Assembly (NCBI GenBank): GCA_022495995.1
Contig: JAFEMH010004878.1
Coordinates: 123,831 to 187,830 of the forward strand
Origin: Adenophora triphylla var. japonica
Taxonomy: Eukaryota; Streptophyta; Magnoliopsida; Asterales; Campanulaceae
DNA length: 64,000 nucleotides
Direction of reading: 5' to 3'
Part shown: positions 52,156-62,945 of the stretch, in pieces
Layout of the letters: the number at the start of each line of letters is the position of its first letter
Numbering within the stretch: the stretch's first letter is position 1
Notes under the pieces: generated by a model
Told to the model about the DNA's origin: nothing
The model's database searches: none
What the model saw: the letters and a program-made list of their open reading frames with translations, nothing else
Translations under genes and position numbers: made by a program

Positions 52156-55020
52156 CTATTCTCCAAGTCCAATTGAAGCTTTGCACAACTTCAATTTCTC
52201 AAGGTTTACAACCTTTATCAACATGTCAGCCGGGTTCTCCGATCCCAATATCTTCTCCAGCTTTAAGATCTTCCTTTCCAAGAGATGCCTGATGTAGTGA
52301 AACCTCAGTTCAATGTGCTTCGTCCTAGAATGAAACGCCGGATTCCTAGCCAAATGTATTGCGCTCTGACTGCATCCTTTGTAGAGCGTTACCACTTCGC
52401 GTCTTCCCAAGTTCACCCAAGAAGTTCTGCAACCATACCATCTCTTTACTCGCCTCTATCACTGCCACATATTCTGCTTCTGCAGTTGACTGAGCCATGA
52501 TCTTCTACAATTTAGAAGCCCAGGAGATTGCCGTACCACCTAATGTGAAAACATAACCCGTAGTACTTCTCCTCTTGTCTAGATCGCTTGATTCCAAATC
52601 CGCATCAACATAACCCGCTAACACGACCTCCTTGCTTGAGAAACATAGAGCCTTACCAGCAGTACCCTTTAAGTAATGTAGGATCCATTTAACCGCTTCC
52701 CAATGTTGCTTTCCTGGATTGCCCATAAACCGGCTGACTACTCCCACCGCAAGTGCAATGTCCGGCCTTGTACACACCATTGCATACATGAGACTCCCCA
52801 CTGCTGAAGCATATGGAGTCCTCTCCATCTTGTCACGCTCCTCCTTGCCCATAGACGAGTCTTTCTCGGATAGCTTGAAGTGCAAACCCAATGGTGTCCC
52901 TGTTGGCTTCGCCTCTTCCATACAAAATCTTGCCAAGACTTTCTCAACATATTCTGCTTGTGAAAGAACCAACTTACCCGACTCCCTATACCGGTCAATT
53001 CGCATGCCCAAGATTTTTCTAGCCTCTCCCAAATCCTTCATCTCGAACCGTTCTGACAATTGAGCCTTCAATCTGTTTACCTCTCAACTGCTAGAGCCCG
53101 CTATTAGCATGTCGTCCACATATAACAACAAGATTATGTACCCATTGTCCGTGTTCTTGAAGTAGCAACAATGATCCGTCTCACATCTGATAAAATCAAT
53201 GTCATGCATGAACCCATCAAACTTTCAGTAACCCATCAAACTTTCAGTACCACTGCCTAGGAGCTTGTTTAAGGCCATACAAGCTCTTAGTCAATCTGCA
53301 AACTAGCTCCTCGCTACCCTTAGACAAGTAACCCTCTGGCTGTACCATGTAAATTTCTTCCTCCAAGTCCCCATGAAGAAAGGTCGTCTTTACATCCATC
53401 TGTTCAAGCAACAAGTTATCTGCCACTACTATCCCCAGAACCATTCTGATAGTGGTCATCTTCACAACCGGAGTGAATACCTCGGTGTAGTCAATACCAT
53501 ACTTTTGCTGAAACCCTTTTACAACCAATCTTGCCTTTTAACGCTTACTGCCGTCTGCTTCCTCCTTGATCCTGTAAACCCACTTGTTATGCAGTGCCTT
53601 CTTCCCCTTAGGTAGTTCAGTCAACTCCCAAGTTTTGTTGGCCTTCAATGAGTCCATCTCATCATCCATCGCAGCTTTCCACTTATTACAAAGTGCACTA
53701 CGAACAGCCTCTGCATAACATTCCGGTTCCCCATTATCTGTCAACAACAAATAATAATTGGAAGGAGTATACGTGTCAGGTGATCCACGCAACCTGCTGG
53801 ATCTACGCAGCGGAATATCCGGTTCCGGAGTACGTGGTTCATCTTTAGTGACCTCCTGACCATGGTCATCATGAACCGTTCTGCTCCCACCCGAGTTTGG
53901 AATATCCACCTCTACAATCTCCGGTTCCGAACTAGTGTCATCAGATGCCCCCTTTACGTCCTTAAGTATGCAATGCACACTCATTGAATACCACATCTCG
54001 ACTACGAATAATTTTATGGTTTTGGTCATCCCAAAACTTATACCCGAAGTCATCCCCGCCATACCCAATAAACGTACACTTAACAGATTTTGCATCTAAT
54101 TTAGTTCTCTCAGCAGAGTCAATATGAACATAAGAAACGCAGCCAAATATGCGAAGAAAGGACAGATTTACCTGCTTGTCACTCCATGCTTCCTCTGGAA
54201 TTCCATTCCCCAATGGTACCGATGGTCCCCGATTGATCAAGAAAGCCACCGTGTCAACTGCATATGCCCAAAATGTCTTCGGAAGTCCACACTTCAATCT
54301 CATACTTCTAGCCCGCTCGTTCAATGTTCTGTTCATCCTCTCTGCAACCCCATTGAGTTGTGGTGTACGCTTTGGAGTCTTCTCCATACGAATACCATTC
54401 GCAACACAATATTCCCTAAACTCACCAAGCTCATACTCCCCACCATTATCTGATCTCAAGCACTTAAGCTTAAGTCCCGTCTGATTCTCCACCAAGGCCC
54501 TCCACTTCTTGAACACCTCGAAAGCTTCATCTTTCCCCTTCAAGAAATAAACCCAAACCTTCCTTGTAGAATCATCAATAAAAGTCATGTAATATGACGC
54601 ACCACTAAGAGAAGTTACCGGAGATGGTCCCCATAAATCAGTGTGAACAAGTTCTAACTTTGCTTCCCTCAAACCCCTACCTGTCCTCGAGAAATTATTT
54701 CTCCCCTGTTTTCCAAACATACAATCTTCGCAGATCCCCACGTTGACTGTCTTCAAACCCGGTAGTAGTCCCTTTGAACAAAGTACCTTCATCCCCGTCT
54801 CACTCATGTGACCCAATCGACAGTGCCACAAATCCGTATCACCCTTGGCTGCCGCCACCGCGATACTATCCTTGGTGTTATTCGCCAAATACAAAGTCCC
54901 CTCCTTATTACCCCGAGCGATCTCGCAGTCCTCCTTGGTAATAACCCAGTTTCTGCAGCCGAATGTTACCTTGTAACCTTCTTCGTCCAACTGCCCAACT
55001 GATAATAGGTTCTTTTTCAA
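52156..55020 (-). pseudogene. Copia 2 pol: integrase, reverse transcriptase, RNase H
   Basis: The first and longest piece (55020-53962, 352 residues) runs unbroken from the pre-integrase finger (LWHCRLGHMSETG, CEDCMFGKQG) through the integrase core (HTDLWGP, DNGGEY, TPQLNGVAERMNRTLNE). RT follows in other frames ([47 protein letters not shown] near 53120). A ~20-bp direct repeat at 53218-53246 (ACCCATCAAACTTTCAGTA) breaks the frame after QAPRQWY. RNase H (53071-52505, 52416-52156) is split again. Several frameshifts make it non-functional. Confidence 0.93.
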
Positions 55021-55073
55021 ACCCGGAATGTGTCTGACCCCGTTCAGATGTAAGACCTTCCCGTCCGATGCTC

Positions 55074-56063
55074 TTATTCTGACATCCCCTTCCCCTTGAT
55101 TTCCAAAGGCTCGCCATCCGCCAGATAGACCTTACCGAAATCACCGAAAGTGTATTTCTCCATCTCTTCTTTATGCCCGCAAGAGTGGAATGATGCCCCC
55201 GAATCCAGCACCCATGATTCTAGTGCACTACTAACACTCAGAACCAGTACATCGTCACCTTCAATCATCACATTCACCGAATTGCCCCCACGATTGGGAC
55301 AATCCCTCTTGTAGTGTCCCAACTCCTTACAATGATAGCACTGAACTGATCCCTTTGTGACCTTTGGTTTATCTTTGATCTGCACAGCTTTGCCCTTACC
55401 ACTCACCACGTTCTCCCTAGATTCGGTTCTCCCTTATTTGCTAGTACCCGGCTTCCCCTTGCTAGTAGTAGCTAAAGCCGATCCCGAAGCACTCGATGTC
55501 CCCAACTTCTTCATGCGATTTTCTTTGCCCAAAAGAAAGTCTTTAACATCATCATACTTCAATTTCTTCTTACCTGCTGAAGCATTGATCGCTGTCATCG
55601 TTCCGCTCCAACTTCCTGGTAAAGATGCTAGCAACAAGCACGCATGAACCTCATCATCGAATTTGATCTCCATCGCAGTCAATGAGTCTATAACATCTAT
55701 AAACTCATCGATGTGCTTAGCCAAGGATCCTCCCTCTTGCATCTTGAGACTACCCATCTTGCGTATCAAATCAACCTTATTTGCAGCAGATGGAGTTTCA
55801 AATCTCTCAGTAAGATAATCCAACAGCTCCTTGGTGGTTGTCGCCTTCTTGGTAGTCTTTGCAATCCACTTTGACAAAGTAGATCTGACCACCCCTTGGG
55901 CTTTCCGATCCATGAGTTCTCATTCTTCCTGATCTTCTTCTTCCGGTTTGACGCCCTTCAGAGGCTTATATAGATCCTTGTTGTACAAAAGATCCTCAAT
56001 CTGCATCCTCCAATATCCGTAGTCAGACCCATCGAATTTCTCAACCGCCTGTTTGTCTTTGCC
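55074..56063 (-). pseudogene. Copia 2 gag and protease
   Basis: It starts near 56063 with MGKDKQAVEKFDGSD. A TGA at 55922-55920 replaces a Trp codon of copia 1 (TGG to TGA), and a TAA at 55436-55434 replaces a Gln codon. The zinc knuckle CYHCKELGHYKRDC is intact, and so is the protease motif VLDSGASFHSCGH with its catalytic Asp, which copia 1 has lost. A frameshift follows near the end. Both stops fit C-to-T (or G-to-A) transitions. Confidence 0.9.
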
Positions 56064-56120
56064 CATTCTTGATTGCTTGACAACACCCTTGATCTTGAAA
56101 CCAAGAGCTCTGATACCAGT

Positions 56121-56676
56121 TGTTGTGAATATGGCCCTCCACTACCAAGCAAACCTACAAGAACGATTAGAGCACACAAAGCAAAGCACAAGAAATAAAT
56201 CACAAAGAAGAACACAAGGAAATTGTTAACCCAGTTCACCAATATGTTTGGCTACGTCTGAGGGCACTACCAAGCCAGGATCTTGCACTATAATATGTAT
56301 TATTGTGTTACAATGAGTTTAGGGGCGGAACTTTACTTATATATGACCTAGGGAAACAAACCAAACCCTAGATGGACAAGGGAATTTGAAAATCAGACGT
56401 AAAATCCGGACTGCTGAAACGGGCCCGGCGCGGCCGCCCTCCGCAGAAGCGCGGTCGCGCTACCTTCCAGAAATCCCAACACCCTTATGCGAGCCTCCAG
56501 CGCGGTCGCCCTCAAGCCTCAGCGCGGTCGCCCTGAGTGGCAGAAAGATTTCCACGCTTTTTCCCCATTGAGCGTGGTCGCCCTCCAAGGCTGCGCGACC
56601 GCCCTACAACAGGAACTCCGACGATTTTCTCCCCTTTTGCTCCGAAGTCTAACCCGGTTGGTCCTCTATCCCAACA
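56121..56676 (-). repeat. Copia 2 5' LTR
   Basis: The minus strand starts TGTTGGGATAGAGG at 56676 and ends at 56121 against the PBS (56106-56119). It is almost identical to the left LTR; differences include CGGCCGCCC against CGGCTGCCC. Confidence 0.94.
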
Positions 56677-56681
56677 CTGCA

Positions 56682-57026
56682 TTCCCCAGGGCACTACCCG
56701 ACTTGTCAAAAGCTGCAAATACCACCCATCCACTTCTCAAATGCATGGGGGAGGGTTCATTCATCCCATATACACCCATACATTCATACTCACCCGGTAC
56801 ATATACCAACCACGAACCTATCCCTACAAGCCATCTACCATACCATCATCATTTCATGGATTCGTGCAACCAAAGAGCTAACAATGTACATACAAAATAT
56901 GAAATGACCAAGTCTGATCTTGTACAAAGGAAGTACATAGCAAAATAGCATGATTTAGGGTGCATGTTTTCCCCAAAAGGGTACAGTAATAAAAAGTCAT
57001 AATGATCTAAGGGAGGGAGGGAGGGG
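56682..57026 (+). other. Flank downstream of PMD gene, shared with families B and G
   Basis: This stretch resembles the inverse of about 22700-22920 and 63560-63790 (CTGCAxxTAC, CCGACTTG, CCCATACAC text). The PMD-bearing element is therefore a relative of B and G. No gene is supported. Confidence 0.5.
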
Positions 57027-59489
57027 TTACTCCGAATCATCTTCATCATCCTCTGAATCATCTCCGTCACCCTCCGAACCATCTTGGTCATCTCCTGAAT
57101 CATTATCTTCATCCTCACTGTCGTCCTTAGCCTCCTCAGGCTCGTCATCAGGGTCATCAGAGGGTGCCTTGTAGGCTATAGTCCCCATGCTATAATAGTC
57201 ATCAGGCTCGGTAATAACAACGGAGGCAAGCTCGTAGTTGGTGGCGGTCTCAGCCTCACCATCATCACTGTCATCATCATCATCGTCACCCTCGACGGGT
57301 CGACGAAGAGGCACATTTGCATTCATTGTCCGAAGCTTCGGTCCGCTAGTGCCCCCGCTGGTGCCTACGTCATCAAAGCGGCCCTTCTTCTTTCTCGGTT
57401 GGCCAGGTGGGGAAATATTGATCGAATCCTGTGACCGACACTGGTTCTTCCAAAAGCTCACGCCTTTCTGGAGCTTACCAATCATGCCCACAGCGCCAGT
57501 AAAAGCCCTAGTCAAATGCCACATAAGCTTTCAGGGCGACACACATTACAAGCGAGACATAATAAATGTCAAAATGCGTTATTGATAACGAGAAAGGGAT
57601 GCGAAGCAATCCAAAGACGCAAGGGCGGTACTTACGGATTTAGAACCTCGCGGGAGTAGCAGACGAGGATGAGTCTGTGACATGTCAATATGAGCTCACC
57701 GCATACGACCGCCACCCTGGTAATCAATGAAAGTCGGGGGCAAAGGAGGTCTAGCCACATGACCAGTCGAGGGTCCCACACTCTGAGCATCATAGCCAAC
57801 TCTGACCTGTGGGGACTGAAGATTCCTAGCCACATACAAGGTGTAATCTCCATCCCGTGTAAAGAGATGTGCCCCCACGCCTACAATCAAAGCATCTACA
57901 TTCGCCAGCTGGCGAGGCAGCCACATCCTAGCTGGAGGATCATCAGGGATTCGAGCATGCATATTGGGCCCATGCTGTCTGTACACCCTCTCTGCTAAGT
58001 ATAGGGCATCTCCGAACAAACCCACCAGCAGCTTGCGACATTCCGTTAAGTACGTAGCATGATCCAAATCCAGATCATCATAACGGCCAGTCCAAGGGAA
58101 TAAACTCAACCTCTGGGGAGTCCCTCTCAAGCATGTCAGCGTATCATGATACGAGGCCGTAATCCTGCACCTCACACCCTCCGTCCTGGTCTGTCTCCTG
58201 GCATTCTTCGCCCATCGTCTGAGAGCAGGAAAAGTGGTGGCAGGAAACTCATCCCGGATCTGCCATGCATAACAGTCAAAAACCTTGTAGGCCCAAGCCT
58301 GAAAAGAAGAAGAAGTCAAAACAGGGAAAATAATGATAGAGTGAAATGTGCAAAAGAAAAGAAGTCAAGATGAGAGAATACCTCGAAGGCCAGGTGACAG
58401 CAGGTGAAATACTTCGCCTCCCCTCTGCTGATGTCATCTAGAGCCAAGTACATCTCGGCTAAACCTGCCTCACCCCATGACAGATTCCCCACGGCATCCC
58501 AAGCTCTCAGAAGCTCCAGCAGTGAAATCAGGGCAGTAGATGCGCTGTTGATAAACAACATGTAAGAAAAACCCACCCATACAAAGGCTCTCGCCAATCT
58601 CTCGGCTCTCAGCTGGCTCCCAGCAGAATCATCAACAACAGGGTAGTCCCTACTCTGCTCCCCAATCTAACCATGTAGCTCACCCAGCTCGTATCCATTC
58701 CCCTTCTTGACCTGGGGAACGAAACCAAGTAAGCTCATAAGGTCGACATCAGCAATAGGCTGGGGCTCAGCTACCTATGCAGGCTCGTCCATATAGAGTG
58801 GCTCAGCCGTAAAGGGCAATCCCGTGATGACCGCAAAATCATACGGTATGACTATCGTCTCACCCCGGGAGAAATGGAATGAGTGAGTGGTCTCCCACCA
58901 AAACTCCCTAAACGCCTTCACCAACTCCACACTCCTCTGGGTGTCTTTGATGTCCTTCGCCATCTCAAAAAATCGCCCCAGCCCAACGGCGTAGACCATG
59001 CCCTTAGGCGAATGTATCTGCTCCTGGCTGCCCGGCAAGATCTGCCATAGCCTACCAATCACCTCCGGAGAACCTCGGGTGCGCAATCCCTGCAGGTAAA
59101 CATAGCACATGTATAAATGTCTCATGCTGTTTCTTGAAATCATCTCAAGTGAAAATAGGTCAAAACCTATCAATGTAGAACATGCATTTAGCATCACATT
59201 TCCTAGTTCAATCCATGTTCACATGCAAATTCATGTTAACTCATTACAGTCTGGAAAATCAAGTTCCAATCAATTTCACCCAAATCAATTTTTTTTTTTA
59301 AACCTAGCAAAGGTTATGTACCACAGTTTTCTTCCCGACATCTGAGGTGTGTTCATTAAGCTGTGGATAGAAATCCCCTCTTTAAGCTTGCGGAATGAAT
59401 GGCCTTTGGTTCCTCTGAACCCCCTTCCGTCGAGTAGCCAACTCGGCGTGTTGTGGAGCCCTCTTGGTAGGACGTGTTCTAGGAGGCAT
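57027..59489 (-). pseudogene. Plant mobile domain (PMD) gene, multi-exon, recently degraded
   Basis: Exon 1 starts at 59489 (MPPRTRPTKRAPQHAELATR). Exon 2 begins after CTGCAG near 59096 and carries the PMD signature FREFWWETTHSFHFSRGE and VIPYDFAVITGLPF. It continues to ~58382 (LAERLARAFVWVGFSYML, WGEAGLAEMYLALDDISRGE). Exon 3 opens at ~58299 after TTTTCAG (AWAYKVFDCYAWQIRDEFP, RYDDLDLDHATYLTECRKLL). The last exon (about 57536-57027) has WHLTRAFTGAVGMIGKLQKG, a KKKGRF basic patch and a long Asp/Glu-rich tail. Breaks are TAG at 58777-58775, TAG at 58669-58667, and a 1-bp shift near 57698. Otherwise codons and splice sites are well kept, so loss of function is recent. PMD proteins act in the nucleus in silencing or expression of repeats and genes; the role of transposon-borne copies is not known. 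Confidence 0.85.
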
Positions 59490-59499
59490 TTCTCAAACT

Positions 59500-59921
59500 G
59501 AATCGGACTCGAAATGTTTGGTTTCTCTCGATTCCTCTCGATTTCTTTCTGACGGCTACTCTCTCTCGCTTCTCGTTTTCGTCTCCCTCTCAATTTCAAT
59601 TTTGATTAAGTTTCAAATGACGACTGTGTAAGTTTTTAAAGAGTCTGTCCACAGGGATTCTTATGTCGTGCGACTAAACTTGCCACTATGTCTTGTTTTT
59701 ACAATTCTGCCCCTGTAGGCCCAATTTCACAAGCTCCATCCCACGTAGGCCTATTTTACCCTTCGTGCCCATGGCATTTCCAATTATATTTCTTAAATAA
59801 AATCAAATTTTTCTAATGCCCTGTGGCCTATTTTACAAATTTACCCCTGTGGTTCGTTTTATTATTTTGCCCCTAGGATTCTCAATTCCATCTCTCAAAT
59901 AATTAGAAAAATCCTAGGGTC
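59500..59921. other. Upstream region of PMD gene and flank of family G
   Basis: Apart from the 59664 palindrome, this is AT-rich text with repeated TTTACAATTTTGCCCCT-type phrases. No gene. Confidence 0.45.
59664..59675. promoter_or_regulatory. TGTCGTGCGACT near-palindrome upstream of PMD gene
   Basis: It lies ~175 bp upstream of the PMD start at 59489 and matches the TGTCGYGYGACA motif of the LTRs of families B, D and G. Its position mirrors the different palindrome at ~150 bp upstream of the family A PMD genes. Confidence 0.6.
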
Positions 59922-61666
59922 TGAATGTGCGCTCGCCGAAAAAATAAAATAAGGAGTCACCACGTCGTTTTTAAGGAAACATTGAAAACCTTTAAATGAG
60001 AAAATGGGTTCGGGGGTCAGGTTACGTGTTGGGAAGAACCGAGAGTTCACCCAACACGCCTCGTCTGTAGACGAGTCTTTCTATTGTTCAACATCTCATT
60101 CATTCAAATGTGTGTGCGAAGTGTGTATGACAAAATATGTATAAAATGCATAAAAGTGCTTTATTTTATTTCTCAACAAAGGGGAATACAACTTGTGAAC
60201 CGTTTATTTCGGGAGGCCACATCCCAAATACAACGAGGAAGAGCAAAACTTACAACTGAAACTGAACCTGCTGCATAGGGCTCATTGTGTCGCGTGACAC
60301 AGGACCTGAGGGTTCAGTTGTGTCGCGTGACACAACAAGGCCCTTTGCAGAGATTTTACAAAACTCGCTACAATAATCACCAAATGGTCAGGATACCAAT
60401 GACACCAAACAACCATTGTATCAACAACACCAAATAGCCAGAATATCAACAACACCAAATAGCCAGAATATCAATAACACAGCCTGAACTTAAACATAGA
60501 GATCCACACGAATTTACTTCAAATGAGTGTGGATATGAATGATCCACACCCAATTTGAAGTTTAATCAACAAACATCATATACCAGTCAAGTGATTTGGA
60601 ACCAAACAATTCACACAAACCAACAGGCAGATAACGAAAACCAACAGATCGCAGAAACTAATATTTAAACAGAGAGATTGCGGTTTAGGATTTGTTACCC
60701 TTGTAGTATCCTCAAATTCGATACCATGTTAGGTATCGAATTCTTCAATTCGGCTCCGGGAATGGAACAAGCTCAGATCGGAGTTGCTTTGCCTTGTCCA
60801 GTACGTGCGTGAGTGCGTTGAACTGGCTTGGCTCCGGAACAGGGGAAGAATGCTTGGATCGGCTTTGTAGGTATAGAACAGAGAATCGGCAAAGGAGATT
60901 GGGGTTGGACTTGAGAGATAGAGAATGGGGGAAATGGTTGTTTTGGGGTATGGGGAAAGGTCGCCGGTAAATTGGAGAGAAGATGGCTCGGTGATGGCGA
61001 TAAGAATTGGAGAAATTGGATCGGTGAGATTGAGGAGCTTGGGTCGCCGCTTGGGGTTGAAATCGGAGAAGAAGGTAATTGAGGAAGAGAGAGATAGGGC
61101 GGTGGTGGAGATCAAGGTTGGAAGTTGAGCTTCCGGCGAATGGTTGTGGTGAGAGGGAGAGTTGGATGATGGCTTTGGCCGGAGGGAGGATTGGTGAGCA
61201 GTTGAGGGAAAACGTATAGAGAGAGAAGGGAGATTCCTGATAGAGAGAGAAAGAGAGAGAGACTGAGTGTTTGTGTGTGAGAATTGTGAGAGACCTCTTT
61301 TACAAATGAGTGGATTTGGCATTTATACGTAAATGGGAAAAGGAATTAAACTGTCGCACGACCCAACGCTTCCACTTTCCATACTTCAAGCTGTCGCACG
61401 ACGGGCTACGTCCACAACCGATTCTGGGGCCAAAACCTAATTCTGGAACATTCCGGGTTAATTCCCAAGAGGTCCAAACTGATTTATTCCTTTTAGGTCC
61501 TTTTGTCCGGGAAAAGTACTAAAAAATACTTCCTTCGCGGGAAACTTATAAAAAGTTCCCGGAAGTCTCGAAACGGACCGGGAATTTACCAAAATGCCCC
61601 CAAATGCAATTTTATCACATTAAAATGCATCTGGAAAGGTTGCGAATTTGGATTGGTGTACTTACA
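59922..61666 (-). repeat. Family G 3' LTR (minus strand)
   Basis: 1745 bp, TGTAAGTACACC at 61666 to about 59922. GAGCCCCTCGGC (61667-61678), the inverse polypurine motif, abuts it, so the body lies to the right. TATAAATG on the minus strand (61327-61320), with TGTCGCACGACC (61352) and TGTCGCACGACG (61392) upstream. A second pair is at 60287-60300 and 60318-60335. Hairpins GTGTTGGG/CCCAACAC (60026-60057) and CTCGTC/GACGAG (60060-60075). ATATCAACAACACCAAATAG repeats are at 60365-60485. It is related to, but distinct from, the family B LTR. Confidence 0.8.
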
Positions 61667-61803
61667 GAGCCCCTCGGCAACGTCACTTATGGAAGAAGTG
61701 AGGTTGTCGATAAAATAAGACCCAATCCCAATGAGCGGCTGGAGGATAAGGCGGAGGGCTAGACGATGCTCGGGGAATCGGTTGGCTGGACCTTTTGAGA
61801 AAA

Positions 61804-61850
61804 GATTCCTATGTATCCCTTAAAAGGGAATCAAGCCAAATCATAGTTCG
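61804..61850. other. CTACG...CGTAG dyad motif, copy 10
   Basis: GATTCCTATGTATCCCTTAA, AAGGGAATCAAGCC, then ATCATAGTTCGG. One G-to-A change in each arm (CTATG, CATAG) keeps the two arms complementary. Confidence 0.7.
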
Positions 61851-61894
61851 GAACACATGACTGGAGGGCGAAATCAACAAAGGACACGACTGTG

Positions 61895-62482
61895 CGGTTG
61901 TCACCCAATATCTGACTGTGCGGTTGTCACCCTTTCCTGACTGTGTGGTTGTCACCCTTTCCTGACTGTGTGGTTGTCACCACCTTCGAACACCGGCCAG
62001 GTGTGGTTGTCACCCTTTCTGGCCGCGTGTGGTTGTCACCCTTTTCGACCGTGTGGTTGTCACCCTTTCTGTTTGTGTGGTTGTCACCCTTTTACGTGTG
62101 GTTGTCACCCTTTTACATTGTGTGGTTGTCGCCCTTTCTGACTGTGTGGTTGTCACCCTTTCTACCGTGTGGTTGTCGCCCCTTTCGGCGTGTGGTTGTC
62201 ACCCTTTCTGCGTGTGGTTGTCACCTCCTTTCCCTTGTGTGGTTGTCACCCTTTTATGACTGTGTGGTTGTCACCCTTTTATGTCTGTGTGGTTGTCACC
62301 CTTTTATGACTGTGTGGTTGTCACCCTTTCCTGACTGTGTGGTTGTCACACTTTCCTGACTGTGTGGTTGTCACACTTTCCTGACTGTGTGGTTGTCACA
62401 CTTTTCTGACTGTGTGGTTGTCACCCTTTTCTGACTGTGTGGTCGTCACCCATCATCTCAACATCTGACTGTGCGGTTGTCA
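61895..62482. repeat. 24-27-bp minisatellite (about 23 units)
   Basis: Unit: GACTGTGTGGTTGTCACCCT plus TTCCT. Unit length varies. It opens spurious frames (VWLSPF, VVVTL repeats). Confidence 0.93.
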
Positions 62483-62574
62483 CCCAAATATCTGTAGCTA
62501 CCGGAAGGTCCTATGGTAAGGTTTATGCTGCTGGGGATAGATGTAGCTGTCGGAGGGTCCTATGCTACTAACTG

Positions 62575-62945
62575 CTGACAGGGACTCTGGCTTGATGGGC
62601 AGCGAATTCTTGCTTTGGCGGTGGGGCTCTCTGTGTTTGACTGCTGGCTTTGATTTGGGACCATAATCACTGTGACGAGGGTTTCTTGCTGGGCAGCGGG
62701 ACTTTGTTGGCACTTTGGTGACGGGACTCTGGCTTGCTGGGCAGCGGAAATTATCGACGGTTCGGCTCTTGTGTCCCTAGCTTTGCTTGGTAAGCCGGGG
62801 ACTTCGCTTTCTTGTGACGGTGCTTTGCTTGCTGGGCAGCGGATTCTTGTTAGTGCTTTGGTAGCGGGGCCATCCTTCTTAGTGGTTGACTTCTGTGTCC
62901 CGAGCTTTTGCTTGGTAAGCCGGGGCCTTTGCTTGCTGGGCAGCG
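62575..62945. repeat. Irregular GGCTTGCTGGGCAGCGG repeats
   Basis: Five to six copies of TTGCTGGGCAGCGG with variable spacers (TTGGTAAGCCGGGG, ACTCTGGCTTG). CTGCC/GGCAG-type dyads recur. Confidence 0.75.

Larger units (their letters stand above)
51489..56676 (-). mobile_element. Ty1/copia LTR retrotransposon 2, full-length but coding-defective (minus strand)
   Basis: LTRs of 557 bp (left, 3') and 556 bp (right, 5') are flanked by a perfect CTGCA duplication (51484-51488 and 56677-56681). It is a relative of copia 1, with the same coding layout and LTR ends. The PBS complement CTCTGATACCA is at 56108-56118, next to the right LTR. The PPT complement ATCTCCCACCTAG is at 52046-52058. The two LTRs look nearly identical, yet the coding region carries several stops and frameshifts. 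Confidence 0.96.

Noticed and set aside
60729..61322. 197-residue minus-strand frame rich in Ser/Pro/Leu
   Set aside because: It lies inside the family G LTR just downstream of the TATA box, has low complexity and shows no recognisable domain.
61943..62359. 138-residue frame of VWLSPF repeats
   Set aside because: Product of the 24-27-bp minisatellite.
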